Below, in pieces: positions 1 to 6,186 of a DNA stretch of 17,904 nt. Position numbers and translations under genes: made by a program. The DNA lies in the NCBI GenBank assembly GCA_963642245.1, contig CAVIFY010000045.1, positions 1-17,904 of the forward strand, given 5' to 3'. The stretch is from CAG-217 sp963642245 (GTDB lineage Bacteria; Bacillota; Clostridia; Oscillospirales; Acutalibacteraceae). The notes beneath the pieces were generated by a model, which was not told where the DNA came from, searched no databases, and was given only the letters and a program-made list of their open reading frames with translations. The number at the start of each line of letters is the position of its first letter. Position 1 is the first letter of the stretch.

Positions 1-2336
1 AAGCCGCACTGATAACCGATGGCGAACCAGGTCCACTTGGCATTGTTCATCTCTCTGCGGATTGCACCGATGGCTGCAAAGCAGGGTGCGCACAGCAGGT
101 TGAAGATCAGGAAGGAATAGCCCTGAACGCCGTTGAATGCGTCAGCAATGGCAGTGTACACATCGGCACCGCCGCCACCGTACAGGATACCCAGCGTACC
201 TACGATGTTCTCCTTTGCCACCAGGCCGGTGATGGAGGCCACAACAGCCTGCCAGTTGCCCCAGCCAAGGGGAGCAAAGATCCACTTGATGGCACCGCCG
301 ATGGCAGCCAGGATGGAGAAGTTGATCTCTTCCTCAGACAGCATACGGAACTGGCCCTCAACCACACCGAAGTAAGTGGTGAACCATACGAAGATGGTGG
401 ACAGAGTGATGATGGTACCGGCCTTCTTAATGAAGGACCAGCCGCGCTCCCAAGTGGAGCGAAGCACATTGCCCAGAGTGGGCACATGGTAGGCCGGCAG
501 CTCCATAACGAAGGGCGCCGGATCGCCGGAGAACATCTTGGTCTTCTTCAGCATAATACCGGACATAATGATGGCGGCCATACCAATAAAGTAAGCGGAG
601 GTGGATACGATAGCAGAGCCGCCGAAGATGGCGCCTGCGATCATGGCGATAAAGGGCACCTTTGCACCGCAGGGGATAAAGGTGGTGGTCATAATGGTCA
701 TACGGCGGTCGCGCTCATTCTCAATGGTACGGGACGCCATAACGCCGGGGATACCGCAGCCGGTACCGATCAGCATGGGGATAAAGGACTTACCGGACAG
801 GCCGAACTTACGGAAGATACGGTCCAGTACGAAAGCGATACGGCTCATATAACCGCAGCCCTCCAGGATCGCCAGCAGGAAGAACAGCACCAGCATCTGG
901 GGTACGAAGCCCAGCACGGCGCCGACACCGGCTACGATACCGTCCAGCAGCAGGCCGGACAGCCATTCGGGAGAATTGGCCTTCTCCAGCAGGTTACCCA
1001 GCAGAACCGGGATACCGGGCACCCAAACGCCGTACTCGGAAGCGTCCGGCGCGCCATAGCCCTCTTTATAATCGGTGTTTTCATAATTGGCAACGGCCTC
1101 TTCCAGGGCAGCCTTCTTGGTGCCGGTGTGGTCCGTTGTCTCCAGCGTTTCCTCATCCTCGGTGGTGTAGGTCACGCTTGCGTCCGCGGGAGTAGCGGCA
1201 ACCAGCTGATCGAGAGCAGCCTTTGCATTGGCGTCGCTGTAATTCTCGTTCTCTGTATCAATGGCGTCTGCCATATCTTCTGTGCCGTAGGCGTCAATAA
1301 ACCCGGCCAAAATATCGTCTGTGTCGCCATAGGTCTCCTCAGCGTCTGCCGCCTGGCTGGTGCCGATCCAGAACAGGTGCCAGCCGTCGCCGAACACGCC
1401 GTCGTTGGCCCAGTCCGTTGCGGAAGAACCTACGGTGACCATGGAGATGTAATACACCAGGAACATGACCACTGCAAAGATGGGCAGACCCAGCCAGCGG
1501 TTGGTCACGATCTTGTCGATCTTATCGGAGGTGGACAGCTTGCCGGCCTGCTTTTTCTTGTAGCAGCCCTTGATGATGGAGGCGATATACACATAACGCT
1601 CGTTGGTGATGATGCTCTCTGCATCATCGTCCAGCTCCTCCTCGGCAGCCTTAATGTCCTCTTCAATATGGGCAGCCACCTGGGCGTCCAGATCCAGCTT
1701 AGCCAGTACCTTGTCGTCGCGCTCAAAGATCTTGATGGCGTACCAGCGCTGCTGCTCCTCCGGCAGGTTATGTACGGCAGCCTCTTCAATGTGGGCCAGT
1801 GCGTGCTCTACCACGCCGGTAAAGGTGTGCTGGGGAACGGTGTGACCGTTCTGTGCAGCCTGTACCGCAGCCTCGGCAGCCTCTTTAATGCCGGTGCCTT
1901 TCAGTGCAGAGATCTCTACCACCGGGCAGCCCAACTCGCGGGACAGCTCCTGGGTGTTGATCTTGTCGCCGTTCTTCTTGACCACATCCATCATGTTGAT
2001 GGCAACCACAACCGGGATACCCAGTTCCACCAGCTGGGTGGTCAGGTACAGGTTACGCTCCAGGTTGGTACCGTCGATGATGTTCAAAATGGCGTTGGGG
2101 CGCTCACCGATCAGGTAGTCACGGGCAACGACCTCTTCCAAAGTGTACGGAGACAGGGAGTAAATACCCGGCAGGTCGGTGATCACAACATCATTGTGCT
2201 TCTTCAGTTTACCTTCTTTTTTCTCCACCGTTACGCCGGGCCAGTTACCTACGAACTGGTTGGAACCGGTCAGTGCGTTAAACAGTGTGGTCTTGCCGCA
2301 GTTGGGGTTACCGGCAAGTGCGATTGTTATTTTCAT
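1..2336 (-). CDS. feoB: Ferrous iron transport protein B, FeoB (C-terminal end beyond window)
   Basis: Inner-membrane Fe2+ transporter with an N-terminal cytosolic G domain. The visible 778 residues show G1 GNPNCGKT (9-16), G3 DLPG (54-57), G4 NMMD (114-117) and G5 SAL (143-145). After a helical linker the membrane part begins near residue 280 and carries the FeoB signatures GCGVPG, IPCGAK and a late WFAIGYQCG. The frame is still open at base 1, so roughly the last transmembrane segment is missing. The start is the ATG at 2336, with AAAGGA 9 bases upstream. An unusual acidic block (about residues 330-436, 29 Asp/Glu against 4 Lys by my count) sits in the loop between the first and second membrane segments. 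It follows two feoA genes in the same orientation. A long open frame on the opposite strand is a coding shadow. Confidence 0.97.
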   Translation of the reverse strand, partial: MKITIALAGNPNCGKTTLFNALTGSNQFVGNWPGVTVEKKEGKLKKHNDVVITDLPGIYSLSPYTLEEVVARDYLIGERPNAILNIIDGTNLERNLYLTTQLVELGIPVVVAINMMDVVKKNGDKINTQELSRELGCPVVEISALKGTGIKEAAEAAVQAAQNGHTVPQHTFTGVVEHALAHIEEAAVHNLPEEQQRWYAIKIFERDDKVLAKLDLDAQVAAHIEEDIKAAEEELDDDAESIITNERYVYIASIIKGCYKKKQAGKLSTSDKIDKIVTNRWLGLPIFAVVMFLVYYISMVTVGSSATDWANDGVFGDGWHLFWIGTSQAADAEETYGDTDDILAGFIDAYGTEDMADAIDTENENYSDANAKAALDQLVAATPADASVTYTTEDEETLETTDHTGTKKAALEEAVANYENTDYKEGYGAPDASEYGVWVPGIPVLLGNLLEKANSPEWLSGLLLDGIVAGVGAVLGFVPQMLVLFFLLAILEGCGYMSRIAFVLDRIFRKFGLSGKSFIPMLIGTGCGIPGVMASRTIENERDRRMTIMTTTFIPCGAKVPFIAMIAGAIFGGSAIVSTSAYFIGMAAIIMSGIMLKKTKMFSGDPAPFVMELPAYHVPTLGNVLRSTWERGWSFIKKAGTIITLSTIFVWFTTYFGVVEGQFRMLSEEEINFSILAAIGGAIKWIFAPLGWGNWQAVVASITGLVAKENIVGTLGILYGGGGADVYTAIADAFNGVQGYSFLIFNLLCAPCFAAIGAIRREMNNAKWTWFAIGYQCG

Positions 2337-2367
2337 CGGTCACATTCCTTTCTGTGTTCTTTCGTCA

Positions 2368-2381
2368 TTAGTGGCAACTAA
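2368..2381. promoter_or_regulatory. DtxR-type iron box upstream of feoB
   Basis: The sequence TTAGTGGCAACTAA is an inverted repeat of the TTAG-N6-CTAA form, with five-base arms TTAGT/ACTAA. It lies in the gap between feoA and feoB, 32 bases before the feoB start. The same half-sites and spacing occur twice at the feo promoter. The half-sites match the outer arms of the known IdeR/SirR-type operators. I see no convincing promoter here, so it may control a weak internal promoter or act as a roadblock. The role is inference. Confidence 0.5.
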
Positions 2382-2391
2382 CGCCTTGGGC

Positions 2392-2413
2392 CAAATAAAA
2401 GGGCCGCCGCCCT
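2392..2413 (-). terminator. Weak intrinsic terminator-like hairpin between feoA and feoB
   Basis: Directly after the second feoA stop, the leftward transcript folds as AGGGC-GGCG-GCCCT followed by TTTATTT. The stem is only five pairs but GC-rich, and the U-rich tail is interrupted, so partial termination is plausible. It could lower feoB expression relative to feoA, or help separate the two units. Confidence 0.4.
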
Positions 2414-2414
2414 C

Positions 2415-2636
2415 TTATTCTACCTCGATCATCTCTGCATCCGCCTTGCGAATGGAGAGTTCGTAGCCGCGCACGGTCACCTCGATGGGATCGCCCAGGG
2501 GAGCGACTTTGCGCACATGCACATCCACGCCCTTGGTCACGCCCATATCCATAATGCGGCGCTTAACGGCACCCTCACCATGGAGCTTGACCACTTTGGC
2601 GTTGCCGCCTACCGGAACATCTCTGAGTGTTTTCAT
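2415..2636 (-). CDS. feoA: FeoA family protein (second copy)
   Basis: A 73-residue FeoA: a small cytosolic SH3-like protein that partners FeoB in ferrous iron uptake. It begins MKTLRDVPVGG and shows the family pattern: a Gly-rich first strand, RRIMDMGVTKG in the middle (the conserved 'R..LGL..G' turn), then VRKVAPLGDPIEVTVRG and a terminal SIRKADAEMIEVE. The start at 2636 is chosen because GAGGAGG lies 8-9 bases upstream; the longer in-frame start further up would put that ribosome site inside the gene. It sits 57 bases after the first feoA and 78 bases before feoB, with a hairpin and an iron box in the latter gap. The family assignment is firm; the division of labour between the two copies is unknown. 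Confidence 0.93.
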   Translation of the reverse strand: MKTLRDVPVGGNAKVVKLHGEGAVKRRIMDMGVTKGVDVHVRKVAPLGDPIEVTVRGYELSIRKADAEMIEVE

Positions 2637-2693
2637 TGCTGTTTCCTCCTCACCTATACGAAGTATTATACACAAAGCAGATGGCTCTGCTCC

Positions 2694-2906
2694 TTATACC
2701 ATGATCTTGGCGGCCATTTCCTTGCTGATGGCTACGCGGGTCTCTTTCACATTCACGATCAGGTTGCCCATCATATCCGTGATCACCTGCACATCGCCCC
2801 CGGCCACAAAGCCCAGGTCGTTCAGGTGGGCACGCACCTCCGGCTTGCCCCCTACTTTTAAGATGGTGTAGGTCTCGCCAGTATCTGCTAAAGTTAAAGG
2901 CATCAT
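2694..2906 (-). CDS. feoA: FeoA family protein (first copy)
   Basis: A 70-residue FeoA-type SH3-like protein beginning MMPLTLADTGE, with the core VRAHLNDLGFVAGGDVQVITDMMGNLIVNVKETRVAISKEMA. It resembles the second FeoA in layout (Leu-Gly turn, paired beta strands, terminal helix) but is clearly diverged in sequence. The first of two adjacent ATGs (2906) has GAGGA nine bases upstream and is preferred. It is the first gene of the leftward feoA-feoA-feoB operon, whose promoter and two iron boxes are immediately upstream. Duplicated feoA genes before feoB are seen in other Clostridia; one copy may act as a dedicated FeoB partner and the other as an accessory. Confidence 0.92.
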   Translation of the reverse strand: MMPLTLADTGETYTILKVGGKPEVRAHLNDLGFVAGGDVQVITDMMGNLIVNVKETRVAISKEMAAKIMV

Positions 2907-2927
2907 AATATTAAATCCTCTTTTTCT

Positions 2928-2946
2928 CCCCGGCAAACACCCGGGG
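2928..2946 (-). other. 5' UTR hairpin of the feo transcript
   Basis: CCCCGG and CCGGGG face each other across a seven-base loop, between the presumed transcription start and the ribosome site of the first feoA. The stem is six GC pairs. There is no U-run after it, so it looks like a leader stem that may stabilise the mRNA or affect initiation rather than a terminator. The right arm touches the downstream iron box by one base. Confidence 0.4.
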
Positions 2947-2960
2947 TTAGCACTTTCTAA
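2947..2960. promoter_or_regulatory. DtxR-type iron box at the feo transcription start
   Basis: TTAGCACTTTCTAA, form TTAG-N6-CTAA, flanked by G and C to give GTTAG/CTAAC arms. It starts just downstream of the predicted feo transcription start (about 2962). Its centre is 25 bases from the neighbouring box, so two regulator dimers could sit on nearly the same side of the helix. Binding there would block promoter clearance. Confidence 0.65.
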
Positions 2961-2968
2961 CCGTCTAT

Positions 2969-2997
2969 ATGTTAGCACCGGCTAACTTATTTGTCAA
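2969..2997 (-). promoter_or_regulatory. feo operon sigma-A type promoter
   Basis: Reading leftward: a perfect -35 TTGACA (2997-2992), a 17-base spacer, and -10 TAACAT (2974-2969). The spacer is almost entirely occupied by an iron box, which also overlaps the first bases of the -10. This placement predicts direct occlusion of RNA polymerase when the metal-loaded regulator binds. Confidence 0.7.
2972..2985. promoter_or_regulatory. DtxR-type iron box between -35 and -10 of the feo promoter
   Basis: TTAGCACCGGCTAA, form TTAG-N6-CTAA. With its flanks it is a six-base perfect inverted repeat, GTTAGC/GCTAAC. It lies inside the feo promoter spacer and overlaps the -10. The divergent neighbouring gene encodes a DtxR-family regulator, which makes the link strong, although the match is by eye. 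Confidence 0.7.
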
Positions 2998-3034
2998 GCG
3001 TTTCCGCCTATTTTTTGGAAAGTGAAATCCACTC

Positions 3035-3063
3035 TTGCAGATTTGCACAGAATGTTGTATAAT
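3035..3063 (+). promoter_or_regulatory. Promoter of the DtxR-family regulator gene
   Basis: -35 TTGCAG (3035-3040), a 17-base spacer, and a perfect -10 TATAAT (3058-3063). The predicted start is near 3070, immediately followed by the TTAG-N1-CTAA repeat at 3072, which suggests autoregulation. Confidence 0.65.
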
Positions 3064-3071
3064 GTACCCAG

Positions 3072-3080
3072 TTAGTCTAA
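3072..3080. promoter_or_regulatory. Candidate autoregulatory iron box, TTAG-N1-CTAA
   Basis: TTAGTCTAA is an inverted repeat with one central base at the presumed start site of the regulator gene. It differs in spacing from the TTAG-N6-CTAA boxes but matches the inner repeat of the IdeR-type operator core (TTAGSCTAA). The outer arms are weak, so affinity may be lower than at feo. Confidence 0.45.
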
Positions 3081-3110
3081 ACAAATTACACAAAAAGTAA
3101 CGGTGATCCT

Positions 3111-3506
3111 ATGAAAATTCAAGAGTCCGCAGAGAATTATTTAGAGACGATTTTAATGCTCAGCCAGCGGGGCACGGATGTGCGCTCCATTGATATTGCC
3201 AACGAACTGGATTTTTCCAAGCCCAGCGTGAGCATTGCCATGAAGAACCTGCGGGAGAACGGCTATATTGAGATGGACGACAACGGCCACATCTTTCTGC
3301 TGCCCCCGGGGGAGGAGATCGCCCAGCGTATGTATGAGCGCCACACCTTTCTCTCTCGCTGGCTCACCGGCCTGGGGGTGGACCCCAAGACCGCCGTGGA
3401 GGACGCCTGCCGCATTGAGCATGTGATCAGCGCCGAGAGTTTTGAAGCCCTCAAGCGCGCCTGCGCCGCCCATACGGAATTGGATTTTGACGCCAACCGG
3501 GAATAA
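3111..3506 (+). CDS. DtxR/MntR-family iron-dependent transcriptional repressor
   Basis: A 131-residue metalloregulator of DtxR/MntR type, about MntR-sized and lacking the C-terminal SH3-like domain of full DtxR. The N-terminal winged helix (about 1-62) contains ENYLETILML and a recognition region near SKPSVSIAMKNL. The metal and dimer domain follows: H78 (in ERHTF), then C100-x2-E103-H104 in DACRIEHVIS. The Cys matches the DtxR/IdeR iron ligand rather than the Glu of B. subtilis MntR, while N9 stands where MntR has Asp and DtxR has Met. Together with the divergent feo genes, this favours iron sensing. The start ATG at 3111 has GGTGA close upstream. A strong hairpin terminator follows 15 bases after the stop. 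The exact metal is inference. Confidence 0.9.
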   Translation: MKIQESAENYLETILMLSQRGTDVRSIDIANELDFSKPSVSIAMKNLRENGYIEMDDNGHIFLLPPGEEIAQRMYERHTFLSRWLTGLGVDPKTAVEDACRIEHVISAESFEALKRACAAHTELDFDANRE

Positions 3507-3521
3507 TAGATCAAGAATATG

Positions 3522-3558
3522 AAAGCACCCCATCTCGTTATGAGATGGGGTGCTTTTT
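3522..3558. terminator. Intrinsic terminator after the regulator gene
   Basis: A perfect 15-pair stem (left arm 3522-3536, right arm 3542-3556, five-base loop) is followed by T residues on the + strand and preceded by AAA, so it could work in both directions. Its core is CACCCCATCTC/GAGATGGGGTG. Confidence 0.9.
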
Positions 3559-3565
3559 GGTGTAA

Positions 3566-3588
3566 GCGGCGGGAGCAAGCCCCCGCCC
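3566..3588. repeat. Interspersed palindromic repeat, copy 1
   Basis: A 23-base GC-rich hairpin unit with arms GGCGGG and CCCGCC. The identical 23 bases occur in reverse orientation at 13371-13393. It ends in CCCTACG, the edge motif shared with the other repeats in this cluster. Confidence 0.8.
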
Positions 3589-3621
3589 TACGATAGAGCG
3601 GCGATCTGCTGACCATTTAAT

Positions 3622-3726
3622 CCCTCCACCACCTGCGGTGGTCCCCCTCCCTTTACAAGGGAGGCTTTGTTTTATAACCTTTTTGGCTCCCTTGCAAAGG
3701 GAGCTGTCACGAAGTGACTGAGGGAT
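3622..3726. repeat. Composite interspersed repeat with four hairpins
   Basis: Four successive perfect stems: ACCACC/GGTGGT (3628-3642), CCTCCCTT/AAGGGAGG (3646-3664), GCTCCCTT/AAGGGAGC (3686-3704) and GTCAC/GTGAC (3706-3718). The second and third arms are near-copies of each other. I recognise this as an interspersed element often mis-called as short proteins in Clostridia (translated SLRDSSLCKGA). I see no gene in it. Together with its neighbours it fills the 342 bases between the regulator and the CAP gene. Confidence 0.75.
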
Positions 3727-3729
3727 TGC

Positions 3730-3755
3730 GGCCCGATGTGGGCATCGGGCCCTAC
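3730..3755. repeat. Interspersed palindromic repeat, GGCCCGATG type
   Basis: A nine-pair perfect stem GGCCCGATG/CATCGGGCC with a four-base TGGG loop, ending in the cluster edge motif CCTACA. It abuts the preceding composite repeat. Confidence 0.7.
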
Positions 3756-3772
3756 ATTTTTTAATCAATTTT

Positions 3773-3823
3773 GTAGGGTGCGGTGCCCTCACCGCACCGC
3801 GGGCGGCAGATTGCCGCCCCTAC
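3773..3823. repeat. Interspersed palindromic repeat, double hairpin
   Basis: Two consecutive perfect stems: GGTGCGGTG/CACCGCACC (3777-3798, CCCT loop) and GGGCGGCA/TGCCGCCC (3801-3819, three-base loop). The unit is bounded by TGTAGGG on the left and CCCTACG on the right, which are inverted versions of the same edge motif. It is also the nearest stem-loop downstream of the leftward CAP gene and may stabilise or end that transcript, though no U-run follows. Confidence 0.7.
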
Positions 3824-3848
3824 GGTCACTCAAATACCAAAATATACT

Positions 3849-5135
3849 TTATTTTTTGGTCGTCACACTCTTGGCCTTACTCCACCCGGAGTACAGCTTT
3901 ACGCTCTTACCATTCACCTTGACGGTTTTATAGGTGCGTACCCGCACATAATACTTCTTCTTGGCAGACAGTTTGCTGACAGACTTGGAAGTGGTCTTGT
4001 TTTTGCTGATCGTTACCGTCTTATTGCCCTTTTTGAAGTTAGATGATGTGCTGTACTGCACCTCATACCCGGTAGTCTGGGTAGCCTGCTTTTTCCAGGT
4101 GACCTTAAAGCCTTTCTTGGCCGCCGTCACCTTGGACACGCTGGTGCCCTTGGGATTGATCGCAAAAGTTGCGGACTTAGAGCCGGTATAGTTGCCTTTG
4201 AAAGTCACCTTGACCGTGTACTTGCCCACATTCTTACGGCCGGAGGGATAAGACACCGTGTAATACTGGCTGCCGATCTTATTGCCCTTACTGTCCTTTA
4301 CGGTCACAGACGGTTTCTTCGCCTTGCCGTCATAAGTGTAGGAGGTGGCAGACAGGGTCACCGTTTTGGGTGCGTACAGTGTAGAAGTGGTGGTCTTGCC
4401 ACACACGGAGCACTTGCGGGTGATCTTGCCGTTGGCGTTCTTAGAAGCATTTGCCTTGACGGTGGAGGTCACCTGGTAAGAATGGGTGTGCTTGGCGTTC
4501 CAGCTTGCAGCATTGGTGTTCTTAAGAGCGATCTTGTCGGTACGGGTCACCGTAGCGGCATAGTCGGAGGATTTCACCGTCTTGGTGGGAGCGCTCATAC
4601 CGTGGAAGAACACCCAGTAGTACCAATTCTCATCGGCAGGCTTAAAACAGCCAACACCAAAGGCCTGTACCTCAGGAGAAATGTACACATTCAGTAAATC
4701 GCTGGAATTCTCCATCAAATAGTTGGCGGCAAAAGCGCCGTCCAGCACACTGGTCTTGACCATAACAAAACCGCCGCGCTGCACGCCGGAGCCGTCGCAA
4801 ACCCCATATGCACTCTCGCCGTTGGGGCGATCATCCACATTGTAATATACATAGGCTTCCTTGGCGCGGAGCATAGCCGCGTCCAGCAGCTCCTGATCCA
4901 TCGGTACAGTCGCTGCCGCATTGCCGGTGCGGGTGGAATTGATCTTCGCCAGCGCGTCAAAAGCGCCTTTGTAACTTTGCTGGCCGCTGATATTCAGCCA
5001 GGTATAATCACTGCCGGAATACAGGGCGGCATTGTCGCTGTCATAGCGCACAGCCGCCTGGGCGGACAGGCTGACGCTGAATACGGTGGTGAGCACCAGC
5101 AGCAGCGCCAAGGTGGTGGATAAAATCTTTTTCAT
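3849..5135 (-). CDS. Secreted CAP-domain protein with Ig-like and fibronectin-like C-terminus
   Basis: A 428-residue exported protein. The signal peptide is MKKILSTT, then a hydrophobic core, with probable cleavage after AQA (25-27). Residues about 58-182 look like a CAP/SCP domain: LDAAMLRAKEAYVYY, a DDRPNGES loop and a final WYYWVFFHG strand. The His normally found before 'RPNG' is replaced by Asp, so the usual CAP tetrad looks incomplete. A KCSVCGKT linker (241-248) follows, then an Ig-like module (about 256-327, with YDGKAKKPSVTV) and a fibronectin-III-like module (about 332-426, with GYEVQYSTS and YYVRVRTYK). There is no LPxTG motif or membrane anchor. The start at 5135 is set by AAGGAG eight bases upstream; an upstream TTG in frame is rejected because it overlaps that site. 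It is a single-gene unit with its own promoter. The ligand is unknown. Confidence 0.85.
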   Translation of the reverse strand: MKKILSTTLALLLVLTTVFSVSLSAQAAVRYDSDNAALYSGSDYTWLNISGQQSYKGAFDALAKINSTRTGNAAATVPMDQELLDAAMLRAKEAYVYYNVDDRPNGESAYGVCDGSGVQRGGFVMVKTSVLDGAFAANYLMENSSDLLNVYISPEVQAFGVGCFKPADENWYYWVFFHGMSAPTKTVKSSDYAATVTRTDKIALKNTNAASWNAKHTHSYQVTSTVKANASKNANGKITRKCSVCGKTTTSTLYAPKTVTLSATSYTYDGKAKKPSVTVKDSKGNKIGSQYYTVSYPSGRKNVGKYTVKVTFKGNYTGSKSATFAINPKGTSVSKVTAAKKGFKVTWKKQATQTTGYEVQYSTSSNFKKGNKTVTISKNKTTSKSVSKLSAKKKYYVRVRTYKTVKVNGKSVKLYSGWSKAKSVTTKK

Positions 5136-5177
5136 AAGAAGGACTCCTTTCAAAACTCTTTTCCATACTGTAACTTA

Positions 5178-5206
5178 ACTATAACAAATCCCGCTGCAAA
5201 ATGCAA
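5178..5206 (-). promoter_or_regulatory. Promoter of the CAP-domain gene
   Basis: Leftward -35 TTGCAT (5206-5201), a 17-base spacer, and -10 TATAGT (5183-5178). The predicted start is about 36 bases upstream of the ATG. It lies just beyond the iol terminator. Confidence 0.6.
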
Positions 5207-5232
5207 TAACTTCCGCAGTGGAAAAAGAGAAT

Positions 5233-5261
5233 AAAAAAGGGAGCGGCGATAAACCACTCCC
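5233..5261 (-). terminator. Intrinsic terminator of the iolGDE operon
   Basis: In the leftward transcript an eight-pair stem GGGAGTGG/CCGCTCCC (one G-U pair, seven-base loop) is followed directly by six T. It starts 14 bases after the iolE stop. Confidence 0.85.
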
Positions 5262-5274
5262 CCGCTGTCGTCCT

Positions 5275-6174
5275 TTACAGACCGGCGACCTCTTTAATGT
5301 ATTTGCGGGCCTTGACCGCGTAGGCAAAGGGATTGGCCTTGGCCGGGTCCTGCTCGGCCTCCACCACCACCCAGCCCTCGTAGCCGGTACGGTCCAAAAT
5401 ATCAAAGATCGGCTTAAAGTCCACATCGCCATCGCCGGGCACGGTAAACACGCCTGCCCGCACGGCGTCCAAAAAGCTCATGTGCTCCGGCACCACCCGG
5501 TTGTTGTACACATCCAGGCGCACATCTTTCAGGTGCACATGCTTGACCCGGTGAGCATACTTCTCCAGCACCGGCACCGGGTCGATCCCGGCAAAGGTCA
5601 GGTGGCCGCTGTCAAACAGCAGGTACACCAGTTCCGGGTCCGTCAGTTCCATCAGGCGGTCGATCTCCTCCGCCGTCTGCACGCCGGTGCCCATGTGGTG
5701 GTGCACGGTAAAGTACATTCCCTTGGAGCGGGCGTAGGCGCCCATCTCGTTAAAGCCCCGGGCCACCGTTTGCCACTGCTCTTCGGTGTACACCGGCTTT
5801 TCGTCCAAAATGGATTTGTCCAGGCAGCCCTGAATGGAATTGCCCTGCTCGGAAGCACCGATCACCTTGGCGCCCAGGGCACACAGCTTGTCACAGTGCT
5901 GCTTAAAGGCGGCAATAGTCTCCTCATAAGGCTTGGAAGTCAGGTAAGACGAGAACCAGGCGTTGCAAATTTGCAGTCCGCGAATATCCAAATACGGCTT
6001 GAGCACCGCCGGATCATCAGGGTATTTGTTGCCGATCTCCGAGCCGGAGAAACCGGCCAGCGCCATCTCGCTGATGCACTGCTCAAAGGTGTTTTCTGCG
6101 CCCAGGTCGGGCATATCGTCATTGGTCCAGCCGATGGGGGCAATGGCCAACTTTACTTTATCCGGGTTTAGCAT
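5275..6174 (-). CDS. iolE: Myo-inosose-2 dehydratase, IolE
   Basis: Cytosolic dehydratase of myo-inositol breakdown. It converts scyllo-inosose (2-keto-myo-inositol) to 3D-trihydroxycyclohexane-1,2-dione. The 299 residues match the usual length (about 297). The N-terminus KLAIAPIGWTNDDMPDLG is the IolE hallmark. The TIM-barrel of the xylose-isomerase-like superfamily shows likely metal and active-site stretches EIGNKYP (46-52), TVHHHMG (156-162), LFDSGHL (186-192), HVHLKDVR (212-219) and VVVEAEQDP (269-277). AAGGAG, eight bases before the ATG, overlaps the iolD stop codon; the 12-base gap suggests translational coupling. It is the last gene of the iolG-iolD-iolE run and is followed by a terminator. 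I see nothing broken. Confidence 0.95.
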   Translation of the reverse strand: MLNPDKVKLAIAPIGWTNDDMPDLGAENTFEQCISEMALAGFSGSEIGNKYPDDPAVLKPYLDIRGLQICNAWFSSYLTSKPYEETIAAFKQHCDKLCALGAKVIGASEQGNSIQGCLDKSILDEKPVYTEEQWQTVARGFNEMGAYARSKGMYFTVHHHMGTGVQTAEEIDRLMELTDPELVYLLFDSGHLTFAGIDPVPVLEKYAHRVKHVHLKDVRLDVYNNRVVPEHMSFLDAVRAGVFTVPGDGDVDFKPIFDILDRTGYEGWVVVEAEQDPAKANPFAYAVKARKYIKEVAGL

Positions 6175-6186
6175 AAGCTGTGCTCC

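Noticed and set aside
486..2381. 631-codon open frame on the + strand
   Set aside because: It lies opposite feoB, whose GTPase and membrane motifs are unmistakable; the translation is His/Gly/Gln-rich with no family resemblance. It is a codon-bias shadow.
3538..3792. 84-codon open frame on the - strand encoding SLRDSSLCKGA
   Set aside because: It is made entirely of interspersed hairpin repeats, a known source of spurious small protein calls; no ribosome site.
3566..3823. Possible CRISPR array
   Set aside because: The hairpin units differ from one another and have no regular spacing or unique spacers.
5218..6171. 317-codon open frame on the + strand
   Set aside because: Antisense to iolE and its terminator; composition is a mirror of the real gene.
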